Source: Chrysomallon squamiferum (lineage: Eukaryota > Mollusca > Gastropoda > Neomphalida > Peltospiridae). Taken from it: a stretch of 64,000 bases of DNA. The notes beneath the pieces were generated by a model that had not been told where the DNA came from, searched no databases, and saw only the letters and a program-made list of their open reading frames with translations. The translations under genes were made by a program, and so were the position numbers. The stretch is from the NCBI GenBank assembly GCA_012295275.1, contig CM022671.1, forward strand, positions 10,084,595-10,148,594, given 5' to 3'. Of the stretch, positions 52,096 through 63,312 are shown one piece after another (the first letter of the stretch is position 1; each line of letters begins with the position of its first letter).

Positions 52096-53008
52096 TCAGT
52101 CTTTTTTGAACGCAGAGAAAAGAAGTCCAAACGCTTCGCAACAAGGATCTAGACAGCAGTGAATACAAAGGCCGTAGAGTTTCTGGCAGATGCCACAGTT
52201 GAGTTCAAGAACCTTGAAGCATGGCGTGATGACCCATACGTGGTAGAAGGCGATGGACGCGAACTCGCATCCCCACTCTGCGGCGATGCAGATTCCGCAA
52301 AGCAAAGTGCTGATGGTGTAACACAGAGTCTTCCAGCAGTTGAAACACTTGTACGAGTTGGTCCACACGCAGTCCATGCTATGGGCAGCTTCCGGTTCCG
52401 CCAAAACATCCTCAAAAGCGACCTGAAAGTTAAGGAAAAGAGGGGAAAATGAAACGAAACAGAAAATTATTACGACATTGTTATTTAAATAATGTAAATA
52501 AAGTCGAGGTGATATGAAACACGTGAAAAGGCTAATTATATCAAACTGATTCGCAATATTTTAATTATAATCTTATGATTGATTATTCCTTATCCAATGG
52601 TTAAAAATAACGTCCTGGTATATACGTTTTTTCTTTAAAAAAAAAAAAATCGTGGAAAGAACACAGCAATAATTTGTATCAAAATCAGTACGTTAATCTG
52701 AATTTATTATTTAAATAATATTTCCAGTAATGCTTATTATTAATAAATAAATAAATAAATAATTAAAAATTGTTAAATTAAAATGTAACGAAAAAACAAA
52801 TAAAAAAAGGTTTACGACTATTTAAGCTTGGAGAAATCTTACTAGTGCTCGTCTTGCATTTAAAAAAAAAAAAAAAAAAATTCTGAAACTCTTAGTAACA
52901 AACAAAACTACTATGAAATAAACAGTCGCTGATGATTTTAAAGGCATTTACCTTAATGTGGTCGTTGATATTGTTGGGATCCCTGTTTATCAAATCAATG
53001 TCTGCCAT
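52096..53008 (-). CDS. Caveolin-family protein, cysteine-rich (copy 1)
   Basis: Exons (minus): 53008-52952 and 52422-52096, phase-0 intron; 127 aa, shorter than vertebrate caveolin-1 (178 aa) because the N-terminal region is brief. The start MADIDLINRDPNNINDHIK is followed by the caveolin signature FEDVLAEPE and then HSMDCVWTNS, which corresponds to the start of the scaffolding domain. A long hydrophobic hairpin segment follows with FYHVWVITPCFK, equivalent to the HIWAVVPC region, and then an amphipathic tail LYGLCIHCCLDPCCEAFG. Fifteen of 127 residues are cysteine, spread through the membrane segment, not only at the three palmitoylation sites of vertebrates. Caveolins coat plasma-membrane invaginations and bind cholesterol. 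Exon 2 is visibly richer in G+C than its surroundings. It shares its intron position with the neighbouring copy at 55256-56396. Confidence 0.87.
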
Positions 53009-53092
53009 CTTTAAATTTTAAGTGTAAACTCCCACAATTTATTCAGCAGTAACGAGTGATGTTTGGAACTGGGGTGGTGCTAGACTACACTG

Positions 53093-53105
53093 AAGTATAT
53101 ATACG
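53093..53105 (-). promoter_or_regulatory. Candidate TATA box of caveolin-like gene 1
   Basis: On the minus strand cgtatatatacttc lies about 90 bp upstream of the ATG at 53008, a plausible distance for a TATA element with a short leader of about 55-60 nt. Tata-like words are common in this DNA, so support is moderate. Confidence 0.4.
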
Positions 53106-55255
53106 GTTATACCTTAGCAACCTAGAGTCGTCAGGCAAACACCTGCTCAGTATTCCGTGAAGTATAATCCCTATTAACCGTCGCCATTATTTGCCAGATT
53201 ATCTAATTTTTCTGTTGCCTCATACGGAATGAATGGAACAAATCAGCGTGCTAATTGAGACCTTTTATTGAAATGCTGTCGCAAAAAACAAGAGCTAAAA
53301 CACTTTGGAAACAAGAACAGTAATATGATTATAATAGTTATTTTACTAATGATAATAAAACAATAATAAATACATTTCTTAATAAACAAATACATAAATA
53401 AATAAACAACAACAAAAATAATAAACCAAAATGAAAATTATTAAATTAAATTAAATGCCTGTTTATTAACTATATGCATTTATGAAGGCATAATTCTAAA
53501 GTTTTCAGGAATAAATCTCTTGCTTTTCAGTTTATCTACAAATTTATTTATTTGACATTAATACTGTCTAAAAACGTTAATCCTTCTTAATAATTTAAGA
53601 TTATTCTTACTATTATTGCGTAAATAATTTTTCAAACTATGCAATGAAATGACAGCACAAAATTAAAAAAAAAAAGTAAAAAGTAAAGCATTTGTAACTC
53701 AGTCCTAGTTCTTAAGGTTTTGTGTTCAAAACACGGTACAGACACGACTATAACCTGGTACAGGCTATAGCTTCATGTATTATGGCTTTGAACATCCTTC
53801 ACTTTATTACAGATGTCGGAACAGTACTTACATCCTACTACATTTCAGGCAATGGTCCGATAGTTTTAATCGCTCGACCGCCAAAGGTTTCTAGTTTTTG
53901 AATTTATGTTAATCAATTACTGTTTTCGCTCGTCTGTTTGAATGTTAATTTCGAAAATTGGCATCTCTGTATTGCCATACCAGAAAAAACCCCTTATATT
54001 TATAGTTTATATGAAATGTGACGTAATTATGGTTAAGAACTACTCGGATAAGCAGAGTAGACTTCATAGTCAGATATCTTTTATGTGCACAAACAAGATG
54101 TGGAACAATCACTGGAACAAGAAACTGCCCAATGGATCCTCCACATCCTGAGAGGACACTATCAATAAGATTCGTCCTGCACCCCTTAGTTCTTTTCAAA
54201 TCTATTGCATTGTAGTTTGACGATTTAAATCCAAAAATAATCACCGGTATGTGCATCTTGATGGAAGTAAGTGTGTTTGCCTTACAGTTTCCTGTCCGAA
54301 ACATCTTGTACAAATATCAACATAACGTAATACCAAGTCCACTGCGGTTTAAACAATAACAAAAACAATTAACAAATTTAATATTTTTATTAGTAACAAT
54401 ATTCTAAACATAACAATTAACATAGATTTTAGAAATTTAAAATAAACATACTGTTATAAAAAAATATTTACAAATTTAAGCAGAAAGCAACAATTTATAG
54501 AACTTCATAACAATACAAATATGATGTTTCAATATTTTATACATAAAATCAAAGTTTATATAAATTTTAAATAATAGTACTGAAATAAAAATGTTTTCAG
54601 GTTTAAACAAAACAGTTTATAGAAAGGTTCTATTAATACGAATATAATAAATATTTTCAATCATTTATAGGTTAATATGTTAATCAATGCAGTAATATAT
54701 TTTAAAGTGGTCTTACAATTACGTTCTTTTCTCTTCTATAACACGTTCTGTAATTCGCTTTATAATCTTTTTAATCATCTTGATAATGAAATAATCTGAC
54801 ATTTATACTTGTTGACACTGTTGAACTTGGACACAAACTCTGTCTTCACTGAAAAATAATAATAATAATAAAAATAACGGATCTGTACAGTTGTCTTATC
54901 CTTTCCAGACTATTATAATCCATTACCCATAACAGTTCAGAGCTCCACCAACTCCGTCACATCCATCCAAACGGCCCTATTAACACATACAAAGAATCTA
55001 TCCACCTACCCAATGAAACAATAAAACATCCTTCATCAATCTCATTTATTCATGAGTTCATGTATCCGTCCAGCAGTCCATTTTTCGATCATCAGTAATT
55101 TTCCTATTAACAGCATCTTCTTACACGTTAATTTTTTTAAACATTAATATTATTATAACATAATTTATCTCTTCATTATTACCGCTCCATAAACTATTTT
55201 ACTTGGAGGCTGTAGTAATTATAGTGTTTTACAGACCTGTTTAAATCAGTAATAC
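53106..55255. other. Intergenic DNA between the two caveolin-like genes
   Basis: No third caveolin exon or other gene is found. Around 53690-53910 there is moderately GC-containing sequence with a gtgttcaaaacacgg word that looks faintly like a tRNA-derived SINE B box, but no A box pair is convincing. Confidence 0.5.
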
Positions 55256-55767
55256 TTACTTGAACGATTTAAAGAACAGAGAGAAAGCTTCACAAATCGG
55301 GTCCAGAATACAGTGAACATGCATGCTATACAGTTTCTTTGTTTTTCCAAATGTTACTTCAGCACATTTGAAGTTAGGCGTGACGAAATAGATTTCCCAG
55401 AAGGACAAAAACGCCAATCTGCAACCCCAGAATATGGAACAACAAACTCCACAACACAGCGTAAAACATCGGAAACCACACCTGTAACAGCAGGTGTACC
55501 AAAAGAAACTACATCTCCACACTCCCTCGAGACTGCGAGCTCCAGGAGGCTCTGCTATGACATCTTCAAACTGGATCTGAATGTTTTAAACACTCTCAGA
55601 ATAATAACTTAAATATGTCGTGCAAAAAGGACAAAAGGAAGTTAGATGTTGGTCTATTTATTTAATTGTATATATATAAAACAGCAAATGATTCTATCTA
55701 ATTATTCTACTGTATGAATTAATATTTTTTTGTATTAATTGTTTTTATTATTATTTTAAGTATTAGT

Positions 55768-55848
<81 letters not shown>

Positions 55849-56396
55849 CTTAACGTTAAGTCGGCCTACTTATTTTCAGATAAATAGTTAAATGGTCGGA
55901 TGTTCTTGTACTATTTCTGAGTTAAGGCTCATTCTCTGATGATTTATTATACAGTTAAAATTTTATTTGTTTTACATAGAATTTAAACATGCAAAATAAA
56001 TGAATAAAAACTGATTTTATATTAGAATGTAAAAATTATTTAAATTGATAATATCTAAAGGTAATTATGCATAACAAAATAGCCAAAACTAGAACAGCGA
56101 TACAATAACTAGAAAAGCAGAATATTTTAAAATTAGATTACATTATGAAACAATAATGCTTTGCAATAAATATCAGGTATAACATTTCAAACAAATGCTC
56201 ATAAATATCTTATATACGTTTTTAATTTTATATAACTTGTAACAAACAAATACTCGTAAATATTTCATATACGTTATTAATTTTATATAACTTACAACAA
56301 ATACTCGTAAGTACTTACGGCAATATGAGAGTTGACTTGCTTCGGGTCACGATTCCGGACATTTAGCTCGCGCAGCTGTCGAAGGAGTCGCGGCAT
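55256..56396 (-). CDS. Caveolin-family protein, cysteine-rich (copy 2)
   Basis: Exons (minus): 56396-56319 and 55576-55256, phase-0 intron at the position used by the neighbouring copy; 132 aa. The N-terminus MPRLLRQLRELNVRNRDPKQ shares NRDP and the following N-x-H-I with copy 1. The canonical signature FEDVIAEP then leads to LEGVWRCSFFWYTCCYRCGF, an aromatic scaffolding-like stretch. The hydrophobic hairpin contains paired cysteines (LCCGVCCS). The tail reads LYSMHVHCILDPICEAFSLF, parallel to copy 1. About 13 cysteines are present. The exon 2 start was set at the ATTCAG acceptor because it restores alignment with copy 1 (two residues before FEDV). Tandem arrangement and same strand suggest gene duplication; divergence is substantial, so the duplication is old. 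Confidence 0.87.
55767..55848. repeat. (ACT)n microsatellite in caveolin-like gene 2 intron
   Basis: About 82 bp of perfect ACT, 190 bp downstream of the exon 2 edge, within the 742-bp intron of the gene. Confidence 0.95.
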
Positions 56397-56480
56397 GTTT
56401 GAGTCTGTCTAACTATGTGACAAACCTCCAACCTCCATTTGCACCGTCTTCATTTCTTAAGTAGGGCAAATCATACAGAG

Positions 56481-56544
56481 CACGTGCATCAGCTTACGTC
56501 ACGTCCAGCACGGTTGTTTTTGTTTTCTTCACACTATATAATTA
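56481..56544 (-). promoter_or_regulatory. Candidate promoter of caveolin-like gene 2 (TATA, CRE-like, E-box)
   Basis: Reading the minus strand toward the ATG at 56396, a ttatatagt TATA-like motif (about 56535-56544) is followed by tgacgtaa, a CREB/ATF-type site (56495-56502), and then the palindromic E-box cacgtg (56481-56486). The TATA sits about 140 bp before the start codon. If the TATA is used, both factor sites would fall in the transcribed leader or at the start, so an upstream-directed role or another start site is also possible. Confidence 0.35.
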
Positions 56545-56579
56545 GTACTTTAATATCATTATTGCATTGGCGTGGGTAT

Positions 56580-56583
<4 letters not shown>

Positions 56584-56625
<42 letters not shown>
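56584..56625. repeat. (GT)n microsatellite
   Basis: About 42 bp of pure GT, 190 bp upstream of the start codon of caveolin-like gene 2, adjacent to its candidate TATA box. Confidence 0.9.
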
Positions 56626-56627
<2 letters not shown>

Positions 56628-56642
56628 TAGATTATTCAACAC

Positions 56643-56824
<182 letters not shown>

Positions 56825-57049
56825 TTTTTCGTCTTTTTAAATAATTAATTTTCTTGATTAATAGAAGATTAATACCTAGTTATGTTGTTGTTTATAATCA
56901 AAATTATTTTTAATTGTTACCAAATAAATAAAATTGCTTTGGAATAATTTTTATGTTGATTTGTTTTCTCCAAGTGTTTCATTAATTTAAAAGAAAAAGA
57001 ATTCGAATTAAAACACCCCCCCAAATTATCTATTTTCATTAGTCTATCA

Positions 57050-57353
57050 CAGTGATTCCCAACCTTTTCATCAATGCGGAGCCCTATAACATTTTTTAAT
57101 ATCCTGCAGTGCCCCCCCCCACATTTATTTTATTTTACCAGCTAAAACAAAAAACAGACAAAACTAAAGCAACAGAAGTAAAAAAAAAACTATATTAACA
57201 TTATAACATAACTTCTTACCGTTAGTCATTCTGTCCGTCTAACTGCCCCCAGTTTCTCCTTTTTTATTTATTAGTTATGTCATCTCTCGCGGAGCCCTTG
57301 ACGATGCACCGCGGAGCACAAAGGCTCCGAGGAGCCCCGGTTGGGAAGCACTG
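57050..57353. mobile_element. hAT MITE with perfect 8-bp target duplication
   Basis: A 304-bp element. Left terminus CAGTGATTCCCAACC and right terminus (reverse complement) CAGTGCTTCCCAACC differ at one of 15 positions. The 8-bp direct repeat gtctatca flanks both sides (57042-57049 and 57354-57361), the hallmark of hAT insertion. The subterminal sequence carries GCGGAGCCC-type blocks at both ends. No transposase frame is present, so it is non-autonomous. Confidence 0.95.
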
Positions 57354-57361
57354 GTCTATCA

Positions 57362-60300
57362 TCTAAGAGATTTAATACTATCTAATCGAAGGGAAATAAC
57401 TCTTCATCACCTATCTCTATCAATATAGTTCAGTTAATAATAGGAGCGTCGGTTTCGCACATTGTCATTGAAGCCGGACTCGTTGATGGGCAGGAAGGAA
57501 TGGCTAATATGTAGCATACGTGCTCAAAGTAGCACACCATGCCCAGATTTTTCTTTTTATTTTATTTTTAAATTCTTTCTTTGTAAATGTTTTGTAAAAT
57601 GTCGATCTTCTGCTACTCTTATTCCTATTGCTACTACCGCTGGTTCTGCTGTCTGTTACTGCTACTTTAACAATTACTAGTATCACTATTTTACTACTGT
57701 TACTTACAATATAACAAGACGAAACAGTAACCACTCTACTACTACTACTACTACTACTACTACAAAAAAAAGAAAAACATTAAATTCGCGAGCCAAACGT
57801 TTCAGAAAATTGTCATTCCTCGAGAACACAGAAACATCTTGTCGGTAACACGAACAGAAAAAAGACATTAACGCCTAGAAGCCAAATATGTTGTTGATAT
57901 TATAATTTATCTGAATGTTTTTATTTAATGGAAATGAAATTCTTTGCTTGTGTTGAGTTTATTCTATTTAAATAATACGTACATTAAAACGAAACTGGTT
58001 TTCTATCGTTAAAATATTAAAATGATCTTCTATTTATGTCTCTGTTTACATCTTATTTCAGCGGTTGTTTCGTTTAAATCAACGTTGTGACTCCATTCAT
58101 AAAACGTGTATATGTAGCTTTACATGAACGCACAATTCTGCCAGTGCGAGGACTTTTCAAGAGAAGAGTAGAAATTCTCATCGTCTTTAATTCTGTCTTG
58201 GCTGGCTAGACGTCTGCATGACAGTACATTATGTCTTTTCTTTACAAAATAAAATGATAATGAATTGTAGTAAACGTATTGCTGAGCTAATATAATTCTA
58301 TTTACTTACTTCCTTATTTATTCATATGTAATATTGCTTATAGTTTATTACTTTTTTTAATTATCTTTCATTCTTTATTTTGAACATTGCTAATTTTGCT
58401 TGAATAGTTATGGATATCGATAATAATAATACATATAATCTAATAAATTCAGTTTCGAGGAATGTAAGTTTGTTTGATCGATAAGTAATTTAATTCCATT
58501 TCCTTTCCACTTCATTTGCACTATAAAGGTGACTTTTTTGTCGTCAGTTTTTATTATTATTTCTTTTTAAACAAGGTGCTTTTTTTTAATTTAATATTTT
58601 TTTTTCCGAATGTACTTTAATCCTAGAAATAAACTGAAGCAAATTAATATTCAAAGTCTACCCTAATGATATATTTTCTAATATCAAATAGAAAAACGTT
58701 TCATTTATTTATTTATATTTACATTCTATATTTATTTATTTTTATTATCTTTTTTACTTATTTATTACATTATTTATTTATTTATTTATTTACATTTTTG
58801 TTTGTTTGTCTGCTTAATGCAGTGATTAAAAGTTATGGTAATCACCTGTTATGGATTATCGATAATCCACTGAGATCAATAATTTAGTCAACAAAAGACA
58901 AACATTTGTCACACATTAACAACAATTTATTATACTGTATTAGAAAATCAATACTGAGTCTGTTACACTGATACTGATTATCTGAGTTCATTAGCTGTAG
59001 TAAATAATAATAATAATGATGATGATAATAATGACGATAATGATAATGATAATAATAATACTAACAATAAAAATGATGATGATGATGATACTACTACTAC
59101 TACTACTACTACTACTAATAATAATAATAATAAAAAGGAGACAGACATATAAAGTCATTTATTTGTTTGTATTTTATCTTTTCATTTTTTACAAACACTG
59201 AACATAGGAGATTGTGATATTTACAGAGAAAAGCGGATGAACAGAAAGGAGGAAAGCGTGCAAGATAAAAATAAAAAGGGAAAAGGAGGAGCGCGTTAAA
59301 GATAGACAGAATTACAGCAAGAGAGAAAATTACTGTTTATAGTTATAAACCTCTATTTAAAAATATAAGGATTTATAATTTATTATTATTATTTTTTAAA
59401 TTAGTATTTTGATGATGATGAGGGGCTCATGATGATCGAAAAACCTTTGTTTTTTAATTTATTTATATATACCTTGATATAGCTAGATAGGTGTACTTTC
59501 TTTCTTATTATTATTATTTATTAAAAATATGTTCTATTTAATTTTTTTTTGTAAGCTGTAAGAAGAAGAAGAAAAAGGAAAGTAGAAGAAAGAAGATGAA
59601 AAACAACAATATGAATATCAGTAATAAAGCAGTGCAGCTGCCAGAAAATCCACAAAATAACAAACCCCCAAACCCCTAAATCCCCTAAAAACCCCATTAA
59701 AAATATAAAATAAATAAATTATATAGTAACATAATCAAATGTTAAACGTTAGCAGCTTTAATAATAATTATTTAAAATGTGTTCTAAATGTCTGTCTGTC
59801 TGAATGTATGTATTTATGAATTTATCTATGTATGTATGTATGTTTGTACATATATATATATATATATATATATGTACAAATACATACACATATCATTATT
59901 ATCATTATTTATTTATTTATTATTATTATTATTTTTTTTTTTTAAACCAGATAAAAGTACGTACAGTTTCAAAATTTTATCCAGTACCTTTTCTTCGTTC
60001 TAATTCTGTGGCAATTTTGGCAACTTAAACATAGTCAATTTAATATTCCTTTTTAAAAAATCAGTGTTTAACTACAAGCATGTCCACTTTAAATAAATGA
60101 AAATCGAATCTATGGTATTTCTGTGTTATCATTAATTGATCAGATAAACTCCATTGTGTAGATCTTTTTTTCTTTCTTTTTTTCTTCTTTCAATTTGGTT
60201 TAGTGAAATATCGATACGGGTTCATCGATGTAGAGTGTTTTATGTCAAGGTCTTCATTTATTTATTTATTTATTATTATTAATATCGAAATTTCAGTATG

Positions 60301-60664
60301 TAATTATTAAAATGTAACCATACATATGAATCAAACAGGGGAAAAAATCATAGACACAAAAACAAAAATAAAATCATGAAACAAATAAACCTATATAACT
60401 TATGCACTTCCAGGATCAGTTTTAATGTTCATACATGACAAGCTCTGAATTAATTACCAAGTAGATGGACATCGGTCTCAGTCATATATTTTTTATTTTT
60501 TTTTATTTTTTTATATTAATTATTCTGGGTAATCTCCCTTTAGTTCCACTTTAATTGTATTTTATAGTTTTAATTAAAGAACTATTTATTTTGGTAACAC
60601 TGAAACCTGAGATTTCTTGCAGTAGAAGAAGAAGAAGAAGAAGAAGAACAACAACAACAACAGT

Positions 60665-60703
<39 letters not shown>

Positions 60704-60719
60704 AACATAATAATAATAA
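57362..60719. other. Gene-free right-arm DNA
   Basis: No exon is recognised. It contains a (CTA)n run near 57733-57763, TTTA-rich tracts (58720-58795), GAT/AAT/ACT runs (58995-59130), a (TATG)/(TA) block (59800-59885) and other low-complexity DNA. Confidence 0.5.
60625..60718. repeat. (GAA)n(CAA)n compound trinucleotide array
   Basis: GAA units change into CAA units over about 90 bp, ending in AAT units immediately before the LINE tail fragment. Confidence 0.9.
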
Positions 60720-60734
60720 AACATGCATGCACTG

Positions 60735-60960
60735 GAATATCTGCCAACACCCCAGTTTGCCAGCTGCACTGACATGGTTCAAATATCAGCCAGACACTGT
60801 GACAGAGAATGAAGAAGTCATTGTGTTGTGGAACACCGACAAAAAGTCCGAGGCAAACAGACAAATATCAGTGTGCAGAACAAGCGAAAAAAGACCTGAC
60901 TGCTCATGGACATGAGAGTACCGTCAGACATCAAACAAATTAAAAAGCTTCACAGCAGAA
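60735..60960 (+). mobile_element. LINE ORF2 C-terminal fragment, broken
   Basis: Plus-strand text in two frames resembles the segment just after the RT domain found in many invertebrate LINE ORF2 proteins. ENEEVIVLWNTD is in one frame. After a +1 shift, an ISVQNKRKKT stretch and then MDMRVPSDIK match the 'D-K-x-K-x-x-x-I-D-x-A-V-P-S-D' block. A stop codon separates the last two parts. The fragment is about 220 bp and inactive, immediately 3' of a compound microsatellite. Confidence 0.6.
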
Positions 60961-61105
60961 TTACAGATCACTCTTCTAATAACTATACACATATTTTTCA
61001 TATATCACATATTAATCTCTCTATTCAGTAATCACTGTTTATGCTATAGGTCCAAAGGTTGGACCCGGTCGACGAACACAATAATAATAAAAAGTTTATA
61101 TTTAA

Positions 61106-61107
<2 letters not shown>

Positions 61108-61200
<93 letters not shown>
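61108..61200. repeat. (CT)n microsatellite
   Basis: About 93 bp of pure CT, the longest dinucleotide run in the window. Confidence 0.95.
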
Positions 61201-61204
<4 letters not shown>

Positions 61205-63271
61205 TTGGTATTGCAATCATTACTGTATTCTATAATATTTACGTAAGTATGATGTTATATGTTACATAGATATCTGCACATATATACATAAACACACACA
61301 CACACACAGACACACCCTCAAGATTCATTTTATTTCAGTATTATTTATTTATTTATTATTATTATGATTATTATTATGATTATTAAATCTATGTCGTTAA
61401 TAATGATATGGTAATAATGCTGATAACGGTGTTGTTGTTAATTAGCATTTCTTCTTATTCTGTACTTAACGTACTTACGACGATGACAACTGAACTAAAG
61501 ACATGTCTGTAGGACAAAATACGCCTTTCCCACGTTTAAACTGTAACTGGGACAAACGATGATCAAATACTTGACATGATAAATGTTTGATTAAGTTTAA
61601 GTTTTCCTCATACCATGGCTGTTCAAAAACCTGGGCTCTGACACTTTAATTCTGATGTAAAAGCTTCGGGCCAAAGGTCTTGAGAAAGAGGACCAATGCT
61701 ACCTCGTTTTGAAGGTGTTACTTCAACAGTAAATCTTTATCGAGTGCATAAACTGTCCATGCTCTAATACCTCAAGTAAAAAGCTAAACATATCTAGTGT
61801 CGTGACGAGAAATATTAAATATGTAACCTTCCACAAAATTTAAATGATTTTCTATAGCAAAACGATAATGAAAAAAAAAAAAAAAAAAATGAAATCTGCA
61901 AATAAAATAAGGTTTACTTGTCAAACGGCTAATAATGACAGTTGTAATAATGACAGTTGTATTTGAATAATTCGTTTCGGAATAAAAAAAGGAAAGCGGA
62001 GTAAAATATTATTCTTATTACTCAGGATTTTTAAAAATCTTTTATTTTTTATTATTTATTTATTTTTTTGTTATTTATTTATTTTATTATTTATTTATTG
62101 TAATTCCTATTAATATTGTAATTTTTACGACTGAATCGCCTTTATCTACATAAATGTTGTCATAATCGTCATAACTGTAGTCATGTTTTATTTCTATTCA
62201 AACGTAATATGATAAAAATAATAAAAATAATTAAACAAATATAAACAAATAATAAAAATAATAAACAACCAAAAATTAAAATAATACATTTTTTATTTTT
62301 TATTTATTTTATTCAGTTTTGATATTGGATAATGTTTTCTTTAATAATTATTTCTTCAAAATAGGAAAATGTAATGAAATAGTCAGAGACATAAATAGAC
62401 AGTGAGAGAGCAAAAGGGAGAGAGATTTAAAAAAAAAAAAAAAAGTAAACAGGAAGATAGGGAATAATGGTGTGTGTGCGTGCGTGAATTAAAACCTCTG
62501 TACTTAATGAACTTACCAAAGGCCATAAATGAATAATATTTTGAAAGTACTAAAGTACTCTAAAGCTATGTAAAAACACTGGAAATAATTCAGTAGTAAA
62601 GAGTGTGCCCGGGGCCACGTACGTCGCAGTCAATGAACATACCATTGCAAAACTCCATATATGTTTGAATATTGAAGCATACCTGTCATGGGCAGAGACG
62701 GAAGGAGTCTGTTAGCCTGACAAAGATAGTGTTAACGTTAGTGTCACCCAAACGTATCATAGCTGCTCCAGAATCTGACCATTTTAAAAACAACAGCTTA
62801 ACCAAACTAAGCCGTCACTTTTCTTGAAATTTTGAATCTGTCATATTCCTTAGTTTCGAAATACTTATATATATTAACAGCATAATATAAACAGCTATTG
62901 TTGTAACATTTATGTTTATACACTTTAAAAAAAAAAAAAAAAAAAGAAACTTGTGTAGCCATTCTTTGTGTCGAAAATAACAAAAATATTTTGAAGTTAT
63001 GTAAACCTAAGTGATGGTTTCCAGAACCTGGTTCCAACAGTGAAATGATACTTATATAAAAAGTGCATGCCATCTTCTAACCAGAATAGTTGTTCAAGTT
63101 ATTGATATAAAAATATTATTTTCCTCTCCTCTGTGTGTCTCATATACAATAAAAAAATAAAAAAATATATATATTGTTGTCGTCGACGTTGTTTTGGTTA
63201 CTTTTCTTAGAATTGAAAATAAAAATGCCATTTAAAAATCCCCACCATAGACCATTACTAATATATTCTTT

Positions 63272-63312
<41 letters not shown>

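Noticed and set aside
52159-52452. 97-codon plus-strand open frame across the caveolin-like exon
   Set aside because: It is the exact antisense of caveolin exon 2, which is stop-poor on the other strand because of its higher G+C. The sense strand carries the FEDVLAEPE signature and valid splice sites.
53690-53910. Possible tRNA-derived SINE
   Set aside because: A B-box-like word (gttcaaaac) is present, but no convincing A box, cloverleaf, repeat tail or target duplication could be found.
55313-55612. 99-codon plus-strand open frame
   Set aside because: Antisense shadow of the second caveolin-like gene, with no homology of its own.
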